A DNA stretch of 64,000 nt. It comes from an uncultured Eubacterium sp. (lineage in GTDB: Bacteria > Bacillota > Clostridia > Lachnospirales > Lachnospiraceae). The stretch lies in contig CAKRDZ010000017.1 of NCBI GenBank assembly GCA_934316845.1, forward strand, positions 7,656-71,655, in the 5' to 3' direction. A program made the position numbers and the translations under genes. The notes under the pieces are model-generated. The model was not told the origin of the DNA and made no database searches. It saw only the letters and a program-made list of their open reading frames with translations. This document shows, piece by piece, positions 51,357-60,087 of the stretch (position 1 is the stretch's first letter; every line of letters starts with the position of its first letter).

Positions 51357-53600
51357 TTATTCATTTTGCAATTCCTTTAACCGAATTTGCAACGTAGAAT
51401 ATCTTTTTTGTTCGGACTCATTGCGAATCATATCAAGAACCGTTTTTTTGCGTCCCACGATCGTCACGCATTGTTTTCCTCTGGTAACAGCCGTATAAAG
51501 AAGATTCCGGTTAAATAACACCCGTGGGCCGTAGAACAAGGGGATCACAACCGCCGGATATTCGCTTCCCTGCGATTTGTGGATCGTGATCGCGTAGGCA
51601 AGTTCCAGTTCTTCCATATCGCCGGCCGTATACGTAACATGTTTTTCTTCATCAAAGACCACTTTAACCTCTTTGCTGTAAAGGTCAATCTCCTCAATGA
51701 TTCCGCAGTCGCCGTTAAATATGCCGGTTCCCTCCTCGATCACCACGCCATGATATCCCAATATTTTCCAAGGCATCTGATAATTATTTTTAATCTGCAT
51801 CACCTTATCCCCCTGGCGGAAAATGGTATCATGCACCGTCATTTCCGGTTTCCCGGGCGATTCCGGATTCAGATACCGCTGTAAGATCTGGTTGCAGCGG
51901 ATCACACCGAGTTCGCCCTTTTTCATCGGAGTAAGCACCTGCACATCAAACGGCGTACAATCCGTGTATTTTGGCATCTTGTCGCGCACAAGCCAGAGCA
52001 TCATCTGCAGGACGCCGTGTTCATCTTCGCGTTCCATGCAGAAAAAGTCACGGCTTTTATTGTCCAGCGTAATGGCTTCCCCTTTATTGATCTTGTGGGC
52101 ATTGACGACGATATCACTTTTCGCCGCCTGTCGGAAAATACGTTCCAATTTGACTACCGGGCAGCATTCCGACTGAATGATGTCACGAAGTACGTTTCCC
52201 GGCCCGACGCTCGGAAGCTGGTTCACGTCTCCGACAAGGATCAGCCGCGTTCCGACGGAAATTGCCTTTAACAGACTGGTAAACAGATAAATGTCCACCA
52301 TCGACATCTCGTCGATAATGATGACATCCGTTTCAAGCGGATTCCATTCATTTCGTTCAAATGCCTCCGGTGTCTCGCGCCGTTCTTCCACGCTATCCGC
52401 AGCATCCATCCCTGCACCGTTGTAGCCGAGCATACGGTGGATCGTCTGCGTCTCATGGCCGGTCGTCTCACTCATCCGCTTTGCCGCGCGCCCGGTCGGC
52501 GCCGCCAGAAGGATACTCTGCCCTTCTTCCTCCAAAAGTTTTATGATCATATTGATCGTGGTTGTCTTACCGGTTCCCGGTCCTCCGGTAATCACAAGAA
52601 GCCCGTTCTTCAAAGACTCAAAGACCGCCAGCCGCTGTCTGTCATCCAGATGAATGTCCGATTTCCGCTGTAATTCTTCTAATATCCGTTCTTCGTCAAT
52701 TCCGGATTTATGCGTCACGCTGCCAATATCCAGAAGCATCCGCGCACAATTCAATTCACCATAATACAATGACGGCAGATAAATTTTTTCGCCATCCCGC
52801 ACGAGGCTTTTATCGTATTCCATCTCTTCCTGTACGTGCATCAGCTGCTCTATGCTTACACCGAGAAAGTCAATGCAGTGATGGTACAATTCCTCATTTG
52901 GCAGATAAATATGCCCGGATGCAGTTGCCAGCGTCAGCACATAAAGAATCCCTGCCCGGATACGAAAATCGGAATTGCGGTCAAGACCGGATTTCATCGC
53001 GATATTGTCCGCGATCCGGAATCCCACGCCCCGGATATCTTCTGCCAGCCGGTACGGATTGGTCTTTACGATCCCATACAGATCCTCTTTGTACGTTTTG
53101 TATATTTTTACAGCGAGCTGGTTGCTGATGCCATATTGCTGCAAAAAAAGAAGGGCATTCCGCATCTCCTTTTTTTCCTCGAACTGCTCGGCGATATCCA
53201 TCGCCTTTTTCTCGCTGATTCCCTTTACTTCACTGAGCCGTTCCGGCTCTTTTTCAATGATCTCAAATGTCTTATCTCCAAATTTATCCACGATCCGCTT
53301 TGCCAGTCCACCGCCAATCCCTTTGATCGCGCCGGATGCCAGATATCTCTGCATCGACAGCGCATCATCCGGAGAACGGCTCTCGCTCTTCTGCACTTTA
53401 AACTGTTCATGGTATGTCGGATGTGTCACCATATCGCCGTACAGTGTAAGATACTCCCCTTCATTAATGAACGGAAATGTTCCGACACACGTATCCAGAT
53501 ATTCTTCTCCCTCTTCCTGCGAGACAAATTCAAATACGGTATATCCATTTTCCTGATTGCGATAAATGATATGCTCCACATATCCTTTTTTCTCTTCCAT
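51357..53600 (-). CDS. recD2: ATP-dependent RecD2-type DNA helicase
   Basis: The 747-residue SF1B helicase has an N-terminal OB-like domain and helix-hairpin-helix motifs (IKGIGGGLAKRIVDKFG). Walker A is ITGGPGTGKTTTINMIIKLL, motif II is VIIIDEMSMVD and the final motif is AYAITIHKSQGSEYPAVVIP. RecD2 acts outside RecBCD in repair and replication stress. The start at 53600 has AAAGGAA upstream; the longer frame to 53627 does not. Confidence 0.94.
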   Translation of the reverse strand: MEEKKGYVEHIIYRNQENGYTVFEFVSQEEGEEYLDTCVGTFPFINEGEYLTLYGDMVTHPTYHEQFKVQKSESRSPDDALSMQRYLASGAIKGIGGGLAKRIVDKFGDKTFEIIEKEPERLSEVKGISEKKAMDIAEQFEEKKEMRNALLFLQQYGISNQLAVKIYKTYKEDLYGIVKTNPYRLAEDIRGVGFRIADNIAMKSGLDRNSDFRIRAGILYVLTLATASGHIYLPNEELYHHCIDFLGVSIEQLMHVQEEMEYDKSLVRDGEKIYLPSLYYGELNCARMLLDIGSVTHKSGIDEERILEELQRKSDIHLDDRQRLAVFESLKNGLLVITGGPGTGKTTTINMIIKLLEEEGQSILLAAPTGRAAKRMSETTGHETQTIHRMLGYNGAGMDAADSVEERRETPEAFERNEWNPLETDVIIIDEMSMVDIYLFTSLLKAISVGTRLILVGDVNQLPSVGPGNVLRDIIQSECCPVVKLERIFRQAAKSDIVVNAHKINKGEAITLDNKSRDFFCMEREDEHGVLQMMLWLVRDKMPKYTDCTPFDVQVLTPMKKGELGVIRCNQILQRYLNPESPGKPEMTVHDTIFRQGDKVMQIKNNYQMPWKILGYHGVVIEEGTGIFNGDCGIIEEIDLYSKEVKVVFDEEKHVTYTAGDMEELELAYAITIHKSQGSEYPAVVIPLFYGPRVLFNRNLLYTAVTRGKQCVTIVGRKKTVLDMIRNESEQKRYSTLQIRLKELQNE

Positions 53601-53666
53601 CGTCTCGTTCCTTTCCCGTCGCTGCACATTTTAACACTTTGGTCTTTCTTCTGCATAAGTCGACAA

Positions 53667-53696
53667 AGCGCCCTTGCCAAGGATGCAATGGGCGCT
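53667..53696 (-). terminator. Hairpin after the flagellar rod genes
   Basis: AGCGCCC-TTGC and GCAA-T-GGGCGCT form an 11-bp stem with one bulge, 23 nt after the FlgJ-like stop. The T tract is poor, so read-through into recD2 is possible. Confidence 0.5.
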
Positions 53697-53718
53697 CATT
53701 TCTTTCATTTTTTAATCT

Positions 53719-54120
53719 TTATTCGGTCTTTGCCGCCGTATCTGTCGTAGTAGTTGTCATCCCGGAATTCCGTGCCATTGACTCATACAGCATCTGTGCG
53801 ATGCCAAGTCCCTGACCGCTGGAAACCATTGTGTCTGCCATCGACTGATACATCTGGTCGCCAAACATCTCCGTGTACTCATTTCCCTCTTCGTCGTCAT
53901 CGCCGAAGAGTTTGGCAGATTTTTCCATATTTTCAAACATTTTCTGTAACAGATAAGCTTCAAAATCCTGACAGGCTGACATCATTTCGTCATCGGTGCC
54001 TGCGTCTTTGATCTGACTTGTCAACTGATCTGCCGATGCGGTGCTTTTCAAAGCCGCCGTAGACAGCGTGGAAGTACTTCCAAGGCTGTTATACAGATCG
54101 TTTACCGATAATGACATCAA
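53719..54120 (-). CDS. FlgJ-like rod-binding protein without muramidase
   Basis: The 133-residue protein has the rod-binding domain of FlgJ (SACQDFEAYLLQKMFENMEK, ending with YESMARNSG). The C-terminal muramidase found in proteobacterial FlgJ is absent, as is common in Firmicutes. It caps or guides rod assembly. It lies 18 nt after the FlgG-family gene. Confidence 0.85.
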   Translation of the reverse strand: MMSLSVNDLYNSLGSTSTLSTAALKSTASADQLTSQIKDAGTDDEMMSACQDFEAYLLQKMFENMEKSAKLFGDDDEEGNEYTEMFGDQMYQSMADTMVSSGQGLGIAQMLYESMARNSGMTTTTTDTAAKTE

Positions 54121-54138
54121 ATCCCTCCTTACTTTCTA

Positions 54139-54948
54139 TCAAGAACGAAGATTATTCGCCTGCTGCAGCATCTCATCGGATGCTGTGATCGCCTTCGAGT
54201 TCATCTCGTAAGCACGTTGTGCGATAATCATATTTACCATTTCATCTACTGCCTGAACATTGGAACCTTCCAAATATCCGGACACAATCTTTGAATTCAA
54301 CTGGTTTGCCATATAGATCGTCGGCTGGCCGGAAGCTTCTGACTGTTTCATGATCGTATCCGAACTTCTTTCCAGTCCTGCCGGATTCGGGAAATTGGCA
54401 AGTCCGATCTGGATTCCCATCAACTGCGCATTTCCCGTATTGTCCGGGTACATAAAGTTTCCGAACTGGTCAACGGACAATTTGGAAGAGTCCGTTCCCT
54501 CCGGAAATGTAATCGGATTTCCATTGACATCCAACACCGGATTTCCGTTGGAATCCGCAAGTGCCAGTCCGTCTTCCGATACGGCTACGTTGAAATTACC
54601 ATTTCTTGTATAGCCGATCGTACCATCGTTTTGGCGAACCATGAAAAATCCTTCGCCCTCGATCGCATAGTCAAATGCTCCGCCGGACTCCAGCAAAGCT
54701 CCCTGCGTGAAACTGGACACGATCGCTGCCGGGCGGACACCAAGTCCTACCTGTGCGCTGACCGGTTTCGGATCTCCTTTGCTGTCATACGAATTCTGCT
54801 GCAATGTCTGATAAATAAGCGATTTAAAATTTACCGCCTCTGTCTTATATCCTGTTGTATTAATATTCGATAAGTTATTCGAAATAGTATCTAAGTTTGT
54901 CTGCTGTGCAACCATTCCGGATGCCGCAGTCCAAAGTGAACGCATCAT
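54139..54948 (-). CDS. Flagellar distal rod protein, FlgG/FlhP family
   Basis: The 269-residue rod protein starts MMRSLWTAASGMVAQQTNLD and ends NMIIAQRAYEMNSKAITASD, the paired helices of FlgG-family axial proteins. It begins with two adjacent ATGs. Its place after the other FlgG-family gene and mbl matches the mbl-flhO-flhP order of Bacillus. Confidence 0.92.
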   Translation of the reverse strand: MMRSLWTAASGMVAQQTNLDTISNNLSNINTTGYKTEAVNFKSLIYQTLQQNSYDSKGDPKPVSAQVGLGVRPAAIVSSFTQGALLESGGAFDYAIEGEGFFMVRQNDGTIGYTRNGNFNVAVSEDGLALADSNGNPVLDVNGNPITFPEGTDSSKLSVDQFGNFMYPDNTGNAQLMGIQIGLANFPNPAGLERSSDTIMKQSEASGQPTIYMANQLNSKIVSGYLEGSNVQAVDEMVNMIIAQRAYEMNSKAITASDEMLQQANNLRS

Positions 54949-54966
54949 AGGCTCATCCTCCTGTCA

Positions 54967-55743
54967 TCAACTCAGCCGTCCTACCTGATTTACTGCCTTT
55001 TCCAGCATCGAATCCTGCGAACGGATCATTTTCTGGTTCGCTTCGTATGCTCTCGTTACAGTAATCATATCGACCATTTCCGACACAACATTAACATTGG
55101 ATTGTTCTGTATATCCCTGCAGAACCGAAGCATTGGATGTCATCTCAGTTGCTCCGTCCACGACACGGTAAAGATTATCGCCGGTTTTCAATATGTAATC
55201 ATAATTTTCAAAATCAACAATCTTTAATGTATCCTTTACTTCTCCATCCACGGTGATCCTGCCGCTGTTATCAATCGTGATATCTTTGGCATTCGGATCG
55301 ATCTGAATATCTCCACCGGTTCCCTGTACACGGTTTCCCTGCGAATCCACAAGATATCCATCTTTTGTCATCTGAAAACTTCCGTCTCGGGTATATCTTG
55401 TCACCGTTTCTCCTTTGGCATTTGTCGTCGTGATCGTAAAAAATCCACTGCCGCTCAATGCCAGATCCAGTGGGGAATCCGTCCCGCGGAGCGACCCCTG
55501 CGAATAATCCGTATATACTTCACCAACTTTTACCCCCAGGCTCATCGTCCCGATTGCCTGATTGTGGTATGCTTGAGATCCATCTCTTATTTTGATCGTC
55601 AGTAATTTATCAAAGGACTGGCTGCTCACACTCTCCTGCTTATAGCCGAGAGTGTCTGCATTTGCCAGATTATTTGATATTACATCCAATCGTTTTTGCT
55701 CGTTGACCATCCCTGTCCAACCCGTATAAAGACCTCGTAACAT
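54967..55743 (-). CDS. Flagellar rod protein, FlgF/FlhO family
   Basis: The 258-residue rod protein begins MLRGLYTGWTGMVNEQKRLD and ends EMVDMITVTRAYEANQKMIR. The start at 55743 has AGGAGG 6 nt upstream; the frame opens further inside mbl. It lies 11 nt after mbl, so rod and shape genes are co-transcribed. Confidence 0.92.
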   Translation of the reverse strand: MLRGLYTGWTGMVNEQKRLDVISNNLANADTLGYKQESVSSQSFDKLLTIKIRDGSQAYHNQAIGTMSLGVKVGEVYTDYSQGSLRGTDSPLDLALSGSGFFTITTTNAKGETVTRYTRDGSFQMTKDGYLVDSQGNRVQGTGGDIQIDPNAKDITIDNSGRITVDGEVKDTLKIVDFENYDYILKTGDNLYRVVDGATEMTSNASVLQGYTEQSNVNVVSEMVDMITVTRAYEANQKMIRSQDSMLEKAVNQVGRLS

Positions 55744-55753
55744 AGGCTTCCTC

Positions 55754-56740
55754 CTATTTTTCTCCGGATGTTCCACTCAAAAACTCAACATACTTACCTG
55801 TTCCGATGGCAACTGCCGTCATCGGTTCTTCTGCTGTCATCGTCGTGATTCCGGTCTTGCTCTCGATCAATTCTTCCAGACCATACAAAAGGCTTCCGCC
55901 TCCGGTCAGGACAATTCCACGATCGGCGATATCTGCTGCCAGTTCCGGCGGTGTCTTCTCCAATACACTGTGAACGGCATCCACGATCTGAAGTGTCGTA
56001 TCGTGAAGTGCTTCTTCCGTCTCTTTGGAGGTGACGGTGATCGTCTTTGGCAGACCTGTCACCAGATTTCGGCCGCGTACATCAACCGTCTCTACTTCCG
56101 GCCGCGGATACGCAGAACCGATGCGGATCTTAATATCCTCCGCGGTTCTTTCTCCAATCAGCAGATTGTGTTTTTTTCTCATATAGCGAACGATGGCGTC
56201 ATCAAAATCATCGCCGGCAATCTTAATGGACGTACTTACTACCGTACCTCCCAAAGAAATGACAGCAATATCTGACGTACCACCACCGATATCTACGATC
56301 ATATTTCCACAAGGACGCGCGATATCAATTCCCGCACCAATGGCTGCGGCAATCGGCTCCTCGATGATCTTTACATCTCTTGCGCCTGCCTGAAAAGCGG
56401 CGTCTTCTACTGCTTTTCTCTCTACTTCCGTAACTCCGCTCGGTACACAGATACTGATGAGCGGTTTGCGGAATCTCTGTTTTCCAACGGCTTTCGAGAT
56501 AAAATATTTCAACATTTTTTCTGTTACTGTATAATCAGAAATAACGCCCTGACGAAGCGGACGTACGGCTACAATATTCCCCGGAGTACGGCCAAGCATC
56601 AGTCTGGCTTCTTCTCCAATCGCTTTGATTCGATTTGTGTCTCGGTCAAATGCCACTACACTTGGTTCTTTTAAAACAACACCTTTTCCTTTTACATATA
56701 CAAGGATACTCGCTGTTCCCAAATCTATTCCAATGTCCAT
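55754..56740 (-). CDS. mbl: MreB/Mbl rod-shape-determining protein
   Basis: The 328-residue actin homologue begins MDIGIDLGTASILVYVKGKG and has the phosphate-2 loop IVDIGGGTSDIAVISLGG and GSLLYGLEELIE. It forms membrane filaments that direct cell-wall synthesis. The position before two FlgG-family rod genes matches mbl of Bacillus; MreB is an alternative name that cannot be excluded. Confidence 0.9.
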   Translation of the reverse strand: MDIGIDLGTASILVYVKGKGVVLKEPSVVAFDRDTNRIKAIGEEARLMLGRTPGNIVAVRPLRQGVISDYTVTEKMLKYFISKAVGKQRFRKPLISICVPSGVTEVERKAVEDAAFQAGARDVKIIEEPIAAAIGAGIDIARPCGNMIVDIGGGTSDIAVISLGGTVVSTSIKIAGDDFDDAIVRYMRKKHNLLIGERTAEDIKIRIGSAYPRPEVETVDVRGRNLVTGLPKTITVTSKETEEALHDTTLQIVDAVHSVLEKTPPELAADIADRGIVLTGGGSLLYGLEELIESKTGITTMTAEEPMTAVAIGTGKYVEFLSGTSGEK

Positions 56741-56901
56741 GACGTTCTCCTTTCTTCCTCTTCTTTGTCAATCGAACATATTATCTATATTTTATATCTT
56801 GTTAATCTTACGTAAACATACCTACTTTAATTATAAACGCATTCTGGATTTTTTCAATCGTTTTTTTCAAATTTAACATATATTTCACATATTAGCAAAA
56901 T

Positions 56902-58263
56902 TTACTCCGCCAATGCGGCCTTTATCATGATTGCACATTCCACACGTTTTTTCTGAAGTGCACAGCCGATCTCGTAAGGCTGATTGATGTCACCATGCAT
57001 ATTATAGGCATTTGCGGCACATCCACCACTGCAGTAAAACTTGGCAAAGCAGTTGCGGCATTCTTCTTTGGCATAGACGTTGCACAGTTTGAATTCATCG
57101 CGGACCGGCTCATTGACGATGCCGTCATCCACATTTCCGAGAAGGAAATCTTCGTTTCCGACAAACTGGTGGCATGGATACAGGTCTCCCCAAGGTGTCA
57201 CTGCCAGATACTCCGTTCCCGAACCACAGCCGGAAAGTCGTTTGTACACGCATGGTCCGCCGGTCAGATCGATCATAAAGTGGAAGAAATTGAATCCCTT
57301 CCCCTCTTTTTCACGTTTGATCATTTCTTTCGCAAGGCGGTCATATCCCTCGCAGATCACCGGAATGTCCTCTTCACGGATCGCATATGGTTCACTCGGA
57401 TCTGCCACAACCGGCTCAACCGAGATCTGCTTGAATCCCTCATCGGCAAGATGGAGTACATCTTCCACAAAATCCAGATTATAATGCGTAAATGTTCCGC
57501 GTGCGTAATAGCGGTTCTGTCCGCGGCTTTCTGCTACTTTTTTAAATTTATCCAAAATAAGATCATAACTTCCATCGCCGTTTTTATTCGGGCGCATGTG
57601 GTCATGAACTTCTTTTCTTCCATCAATACTAAGGACGATATTGTCCATCTCTTTATTGGCAAACGCAATGATATCGTCATCCAAAAGCACACCATTGGTC
57701 GTCAGGGTAAAACGAAAATGCTTGTCATATGGCTCTTCCAGACTTCTTCCGTAGGCAACGAGTTTTTTTACCACATCAAAGTTCATGAGCGGCTCTCCTC
57801 CAAAGAAATCCACTTCGAGGTTGCGGCGGCTTCCGGAATTTTTCACCAAAAAGTCCAGTGCCTTTTTTCCGACTTCATAACTCATCAGAGAACGGTCTCC
57901 ATGATACTCACCCTCGCCGGCAAAACAATAGCGGCAGGAGAGGTTGCAGGCATGCGCAATGTGAAGGCACAGCGCCTTTACCACGGTCTGGCGTTTTTTG
58001 AAATCGATCACACCGTCTTTGTACGTATCTTCGGTAAACAGCGTGCCATTTTCCCGCATTTCTTCCAGATCCTGATACAGCTCTTCCATTTCCTCTTCTT
58101 TTACTTCCGGATATTTTTTCAAAATTTCCGCTGTGATCTCCGATTTTCCTTTTGTCTCATACATCCCGATCACATCATATGCCACATCATCCACGACATG
58201 AATCGAGCCACTGTTTACATCTAAAACTATATTATAACCATTATTTTTATATTGATGAATCAT
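56902..58263 (-). CDS. SCIFF-peptide radical SAM maturase (thioether-forming)
   Basis: The 453-residue radical SAM enzyme has the cluster motif CNLSCRYC (CX3CX2C). A C-terminal SPASM region has CGSGTEYLAVTPWGDLYPC and several further Cys, ending near CRNCFAKFYCSGGC. An N-terminal peptide-recognition segment (residues 1-80) precedes the barrel. Its substrate is the adjacent six-Cys peptide, in which it should form Cys sulfur-to-carbon crosslinks. The start at 58263 has GAGG upstream; the frame extends 16 codons further without a ribosome site. Confidence 0.94.
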   Translation of the reverse strand: MIHQYKNNGYNIVLDVNSGSIHVVDDVAYDVIGMYETKGKSEITAEILKKYPEVKEEEMEELYQDLEEMRENGTLFTEDTYKDGVIDFKKRQTVVKALCLHIAHACNLSCRYCFAGEGEYHGDRSLMSYEVGKKALDFLVKNSGSRRNLEVDFFGGEPLMNFDVVKKLVAYGRSLEEPYDKHFRFTLTTNGVLLDDDIIAFANKEMDNIVLSIDGRKEVHDHMRPNKNGDGSYDLILDKFKKVAESRGQNRYYARGTFTHYNLDFVEDVLHLADEGFKQISVEPVVADPSEPYAIREEDIPVICEGYDRLAKEMIKREKEGKGFNFFHFMIDLTGGPCVYKRLSGCGSGTEYLAVTPWGDLYPCHQFVGNEDFLLGNVDDGIVNEPVRDEFKLCNVYAKEECRNCFAKFYCSGGCAANAYNMHGDINQPYEIGCALQKKRVECAIMIKAALAE

Positions 58264-58338
58264 CTTTTTATCCTCATTCCATTTTGAATTCAAAGGTCGT
58301 TTTCGGAGCAACGCCCCAAACTCTCATTTTTCAATAAG

Positions 58339-58375
58339 AAAGGACTTTACCCGACCCAAATCAGGCAAGTCCTTT
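58339..58375 (-). promoter_or_regulatory. Hairpin between SCIFF gene and maturase
   Basis: AAAGGACTT and AAGTCCTTT are perfect 9-bp arms around 19 nt in the gap between the two genes, with a short CTTATT run following on the minus strand. It could be a partial terminator that lowers maturase expression relative to peptide. Confidence 0.6.
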
Positions 58376-58409
58376 GCCACTTTTCGTACTTCTCCGATAC
58401 AATCTGATC

Positions 58410-58550
58410 TTACTTGTTCTCGCAACTCTGGTTTCCTACTGTGCAAGATGTCTTACAAGCAGACTGACAGGATGTCTGGCACTCACCGCATCCGCCTTTT
58501 TTCATTGTATCTTTCAGATTTTTTGTTGTCAGAGTTTTAATTCTTTTCAT
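58410..58550 (-). CDS. SCIFF ranthipeptide precursor (six Cys in forty-five)
   Basis: The 46-residue precursor begins MKRIKTLTTKNLKDTM and has six cysteines at positions 21, 24, 28, 32, 36 and 43, with Thr/Ser residues between them. This is the defining pattern of the SCIFF family, conserved across Clostridia and always next to this maturase. GAGAGGAATT precedes the start. The mature product is a thioether-crosslinked peptide of uncertain role, possibly in signalling. Confidence 0.95.
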   Translation of the reverse strand: MKRIKTLTTKNLKDTMKKGGCGECQTSCQSACKTSCTVGNQSCENK

Positions 58551-58588
58551 GATAATCAATTCCTCTCATATTTATCGTACTATGATTT

Positions 58589-58617
58589 AGTATATCACAA
58601 CTTTTTCTCAATTTCAA
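58589..58617 (-). promoter_or_regulatory. SigA-type promoter of the SCIFF operon
   Basis: On the minus strand TTGAAA (58612-58617), 17 nt, TATACT (58589-58594). It lies 4 bp from the left 17-bp direct repeat of the toxin-antitoxin cassette. Confidence 0.72.
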
Positions 58618-58620
58618 TGG

Positions 58621-58637
58621 GGATTTGACTTTTTCTT
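58621..58637 (+). repeat. Left copy of 17-bp direct repeat flanking the DUF3990/XRE pair
   Basis: GGATTTGACTTTTTCTT occurs here and again, identically and in the same orientation, at 60034-60050. The two copies bracket exactly the two-gene cassette and its promoter. It might be a remnant of insertion. Confidence 0.6.
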
Positions 58638-58657
58638 CTTCCTATTTAAGGGCACAT

Positions 58658-59299
58658 TTATTTTTCTATCAAATCTTCCATCGTACAGCCAAGTGTTTTG
58701 GAAAGACGATATATCGTATCCACGCTTGCTTTATTTATATCTTTATTGCGTTGCTCGTACATCTGAATAGAACGAAGGCTGACATTAGATTTCCGTGCAA
58801 GTTCCGCTTGTGTACAGCCGTATGCAACACGAAGCCGTTTCAAGTTTGTGTCCGGGAAATACTCCTTGATTCGTTCATTCACAATATCCACAAACTTAGA
58901 AATATCTGCCTCGTGGAGCGTGTAGTACATTTGCTGAAGATCATCAAATGAAAATGCCTTGAAAATTTCGCTGAACTTTCTTGCCGAATCCCATTGATAA
59001 TAGGCAACTGCCCAGCCAACCCAATATTCCTTTGAACGTCCAAAATGCTCCTCGGGTTCGTCGGTAATTTCTTTCCTCATTGTCTCCAAAATGATTTCAC
59101 GGACAATTTCTATCCCGCTTTTTCCTGCAAGATAGGTCGGTTCTCCATTCTCCATTTTTTTACTTACAGTACTTGCCAAAAAGAGTTTTACAAAATCACC
59201 GCCCGCAATGCTGCAAGTATTTACGGCATAATCAAAAGCATCCCCCAATGCCGATTGTGCCTTATTTAGATATATTTCTTGGTATGCATGGGTCATCAT
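58658..59299 (-). CDS. XRE-type antitoxin candidate with C-terminal HTH
   Basis: The 213-residue protein has a helical N-terminal domain (about residues 1-140, with WVGWAVAYYQWDSARKFSEI). A C-terminal XRE helix-turn-helix follows (RVAYGCTQAELARKSNVSLR, residues 152-210). The start at 59299 (MMTHAYQEIYLNK) has AGGAGG upstream, giving a 38-nt overlap with the DUF3990 gene. The protein probably neutralises that partner and represses their shared promoter; this is inferred from gene order and domains. Confidence 0.78.
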   Translation of the reverse strand: MMTHAYQEIYLNKAQSALGDAFDYAVNTCSIAGGDFVKLFLASTVSKKMENGEPTYLAGKSGIEIVREIILETMRKEITDEPEEHFGRSKEYWVGWAVAYYQWDSARKFSEIFKAFSFDDLQQMYYTLHEADISKFVDIVNERIKEYFPDTNLKRLRVAYGCTQAELARKSNVSLRSIQMYEQRNKDINKASVDTIYRLSKTLGCTMEDLIEK

Positions 59300-59954
59300 T
59301 TGTGATACCTCCTCTGATAATATCCTGGATATATAAGCCATCGCTCTCTTCCTCAAGCATTCCAAAATAATGCTGGTTCGCCTCGTCATCTCTTGCCTTA
59401 CGAAGCACGTAGAATTCTTCCTTTTCTGCAACATCAAAGCCCTCAAACTGAATGCGGGAGAATGCAAACTTGGATTTCAAGACGACCTGTTCACCAAGTT
59501 TACCCAAATGCATCGCTCTTGCAAGCTGTTCCACGGAAATTCCGTTATTCAAGAAAGACTCAGCATAATCAAAATAGGAATCGTCCGCACGATAGCCCGT
59601 TACCAAATCGTAGGCATTTGTATTAATACCAAAGTTATCAATCAAGTACCTTTTGGCTCTATGCGCGACCGGTGTTTTTATCGAAAACAAACGATGCTCG
59701 GCCAAAACCGCGATCCAGTTCAAAATCGTATAATCCGAACTGTTCAGGTTTAGTATGTTCAAATATTCTGTGTCCAATGTATATCGGTTTGAAAATCCAT
59801 CTCTAAGAGAGGAAACCGCCCATTCTTTTGCAAGGGGCTCGCTCTCGGTGCAGTAAAAACCCAATCCGAAATCGTTATTCTTTTTTCCTTCACCAAAGAC
59901 AGGAGTTTCCACAATTTTTTCCGATCCATGAAACAAGGTGATTTTTTTGTCCAT
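59262..59954 (-). CDS. DUF3990 protein, putative ADP-ribosyltransferase-like toxin
   Basis: The 230-residue protein begins MDKKITLFHGSEKIVETPVF, then KNNDFGLGFYCTESEPLAKE. This is the DUF3990 pattern, whose HGS...GFYxT layout resembles ADP-ribosyltransferase folds. The downstream gene encodes an HTH protein and overlaps it, a typical toxin-antitoxin arrangement. The start at 59954 has GGAGG upstream. Catalytic activity is unproven. Confidence 0.78.
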   Translation of the reverse strand: MDKKITLFHGSEKIVETPVFGEGKKNNDFGLGFYCTESEPLAKEWAVSSLRDGFSNRYTLDTEYLNILNLNSSDYTILNWIAVLAEHRLFSIKTPVAHRAKRYLIDNFGINTNAYDLVTGYRADDSYFDYAESFLNNGISVEQLARAMHLGKLGEQVVLKSKFAFSRIQFEGFDVAEKEEFYVLRKARDDEANQHYFGMLEEESDGLYIQDIIRGGITNDDPCIPRNISK

Positions 59955-59982
59955 TTGCAATACCTCCAATCCTATTTTTATT

Positions 59983-60011
59983 ATTGTATCACTATAGTGA
60001 TAGTTCGTCAA
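59983..60011 (-). promoter_or_regulatory. DUF3990/XRE promoter with 16-bp palindromic operator
   Basis: On the minus strand TTGACG (60006-60011), 17 nt, TACAAT (59983-59988). The perfect 16-bp palindrome TATCACTATAGTGATA (59987-60002) fills the spacer and touches the -10. It is a strong candidate site for autorepression by the XRE partner. Confidence 0.75.
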
Positions 60012-60033
60012 GTTGTTTCAAATAATATTGCGT

Positions 60034-60050
60034 GGATTTGACTTTTTCTT
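60034..60050 (+). repeat. Right copy of 17-bp direct repeat
   Basis: Identical to 58621-58637 (GGATTTGACTTTTTCTT), just upstream of the cassette promoter on the minus strand and before the pnuC relic. Confidence 0.6.
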
Positions 60051-60058
60051 TTTTTGTG

Positions 60059-60087
60059 ATAAGATAACACCAGCATTATTATCTTAT
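60059..60087. repeat. Hairpin at the pnuC relic border
   Basis: ATAAGATAA (60059-60067) and TTATCTTAT (60079-60087) are perfect 9-bp arms around 11 nt, followed by TTTT on the plus strand. It sits where the pnuC relic begins. Confidence 0.5.

Noticed and set aside
56995..58224. 409-codon plus-strand frame
   Set aside because: It is antisense to the well-supported radical SAM maturase and has no start signals or domains.
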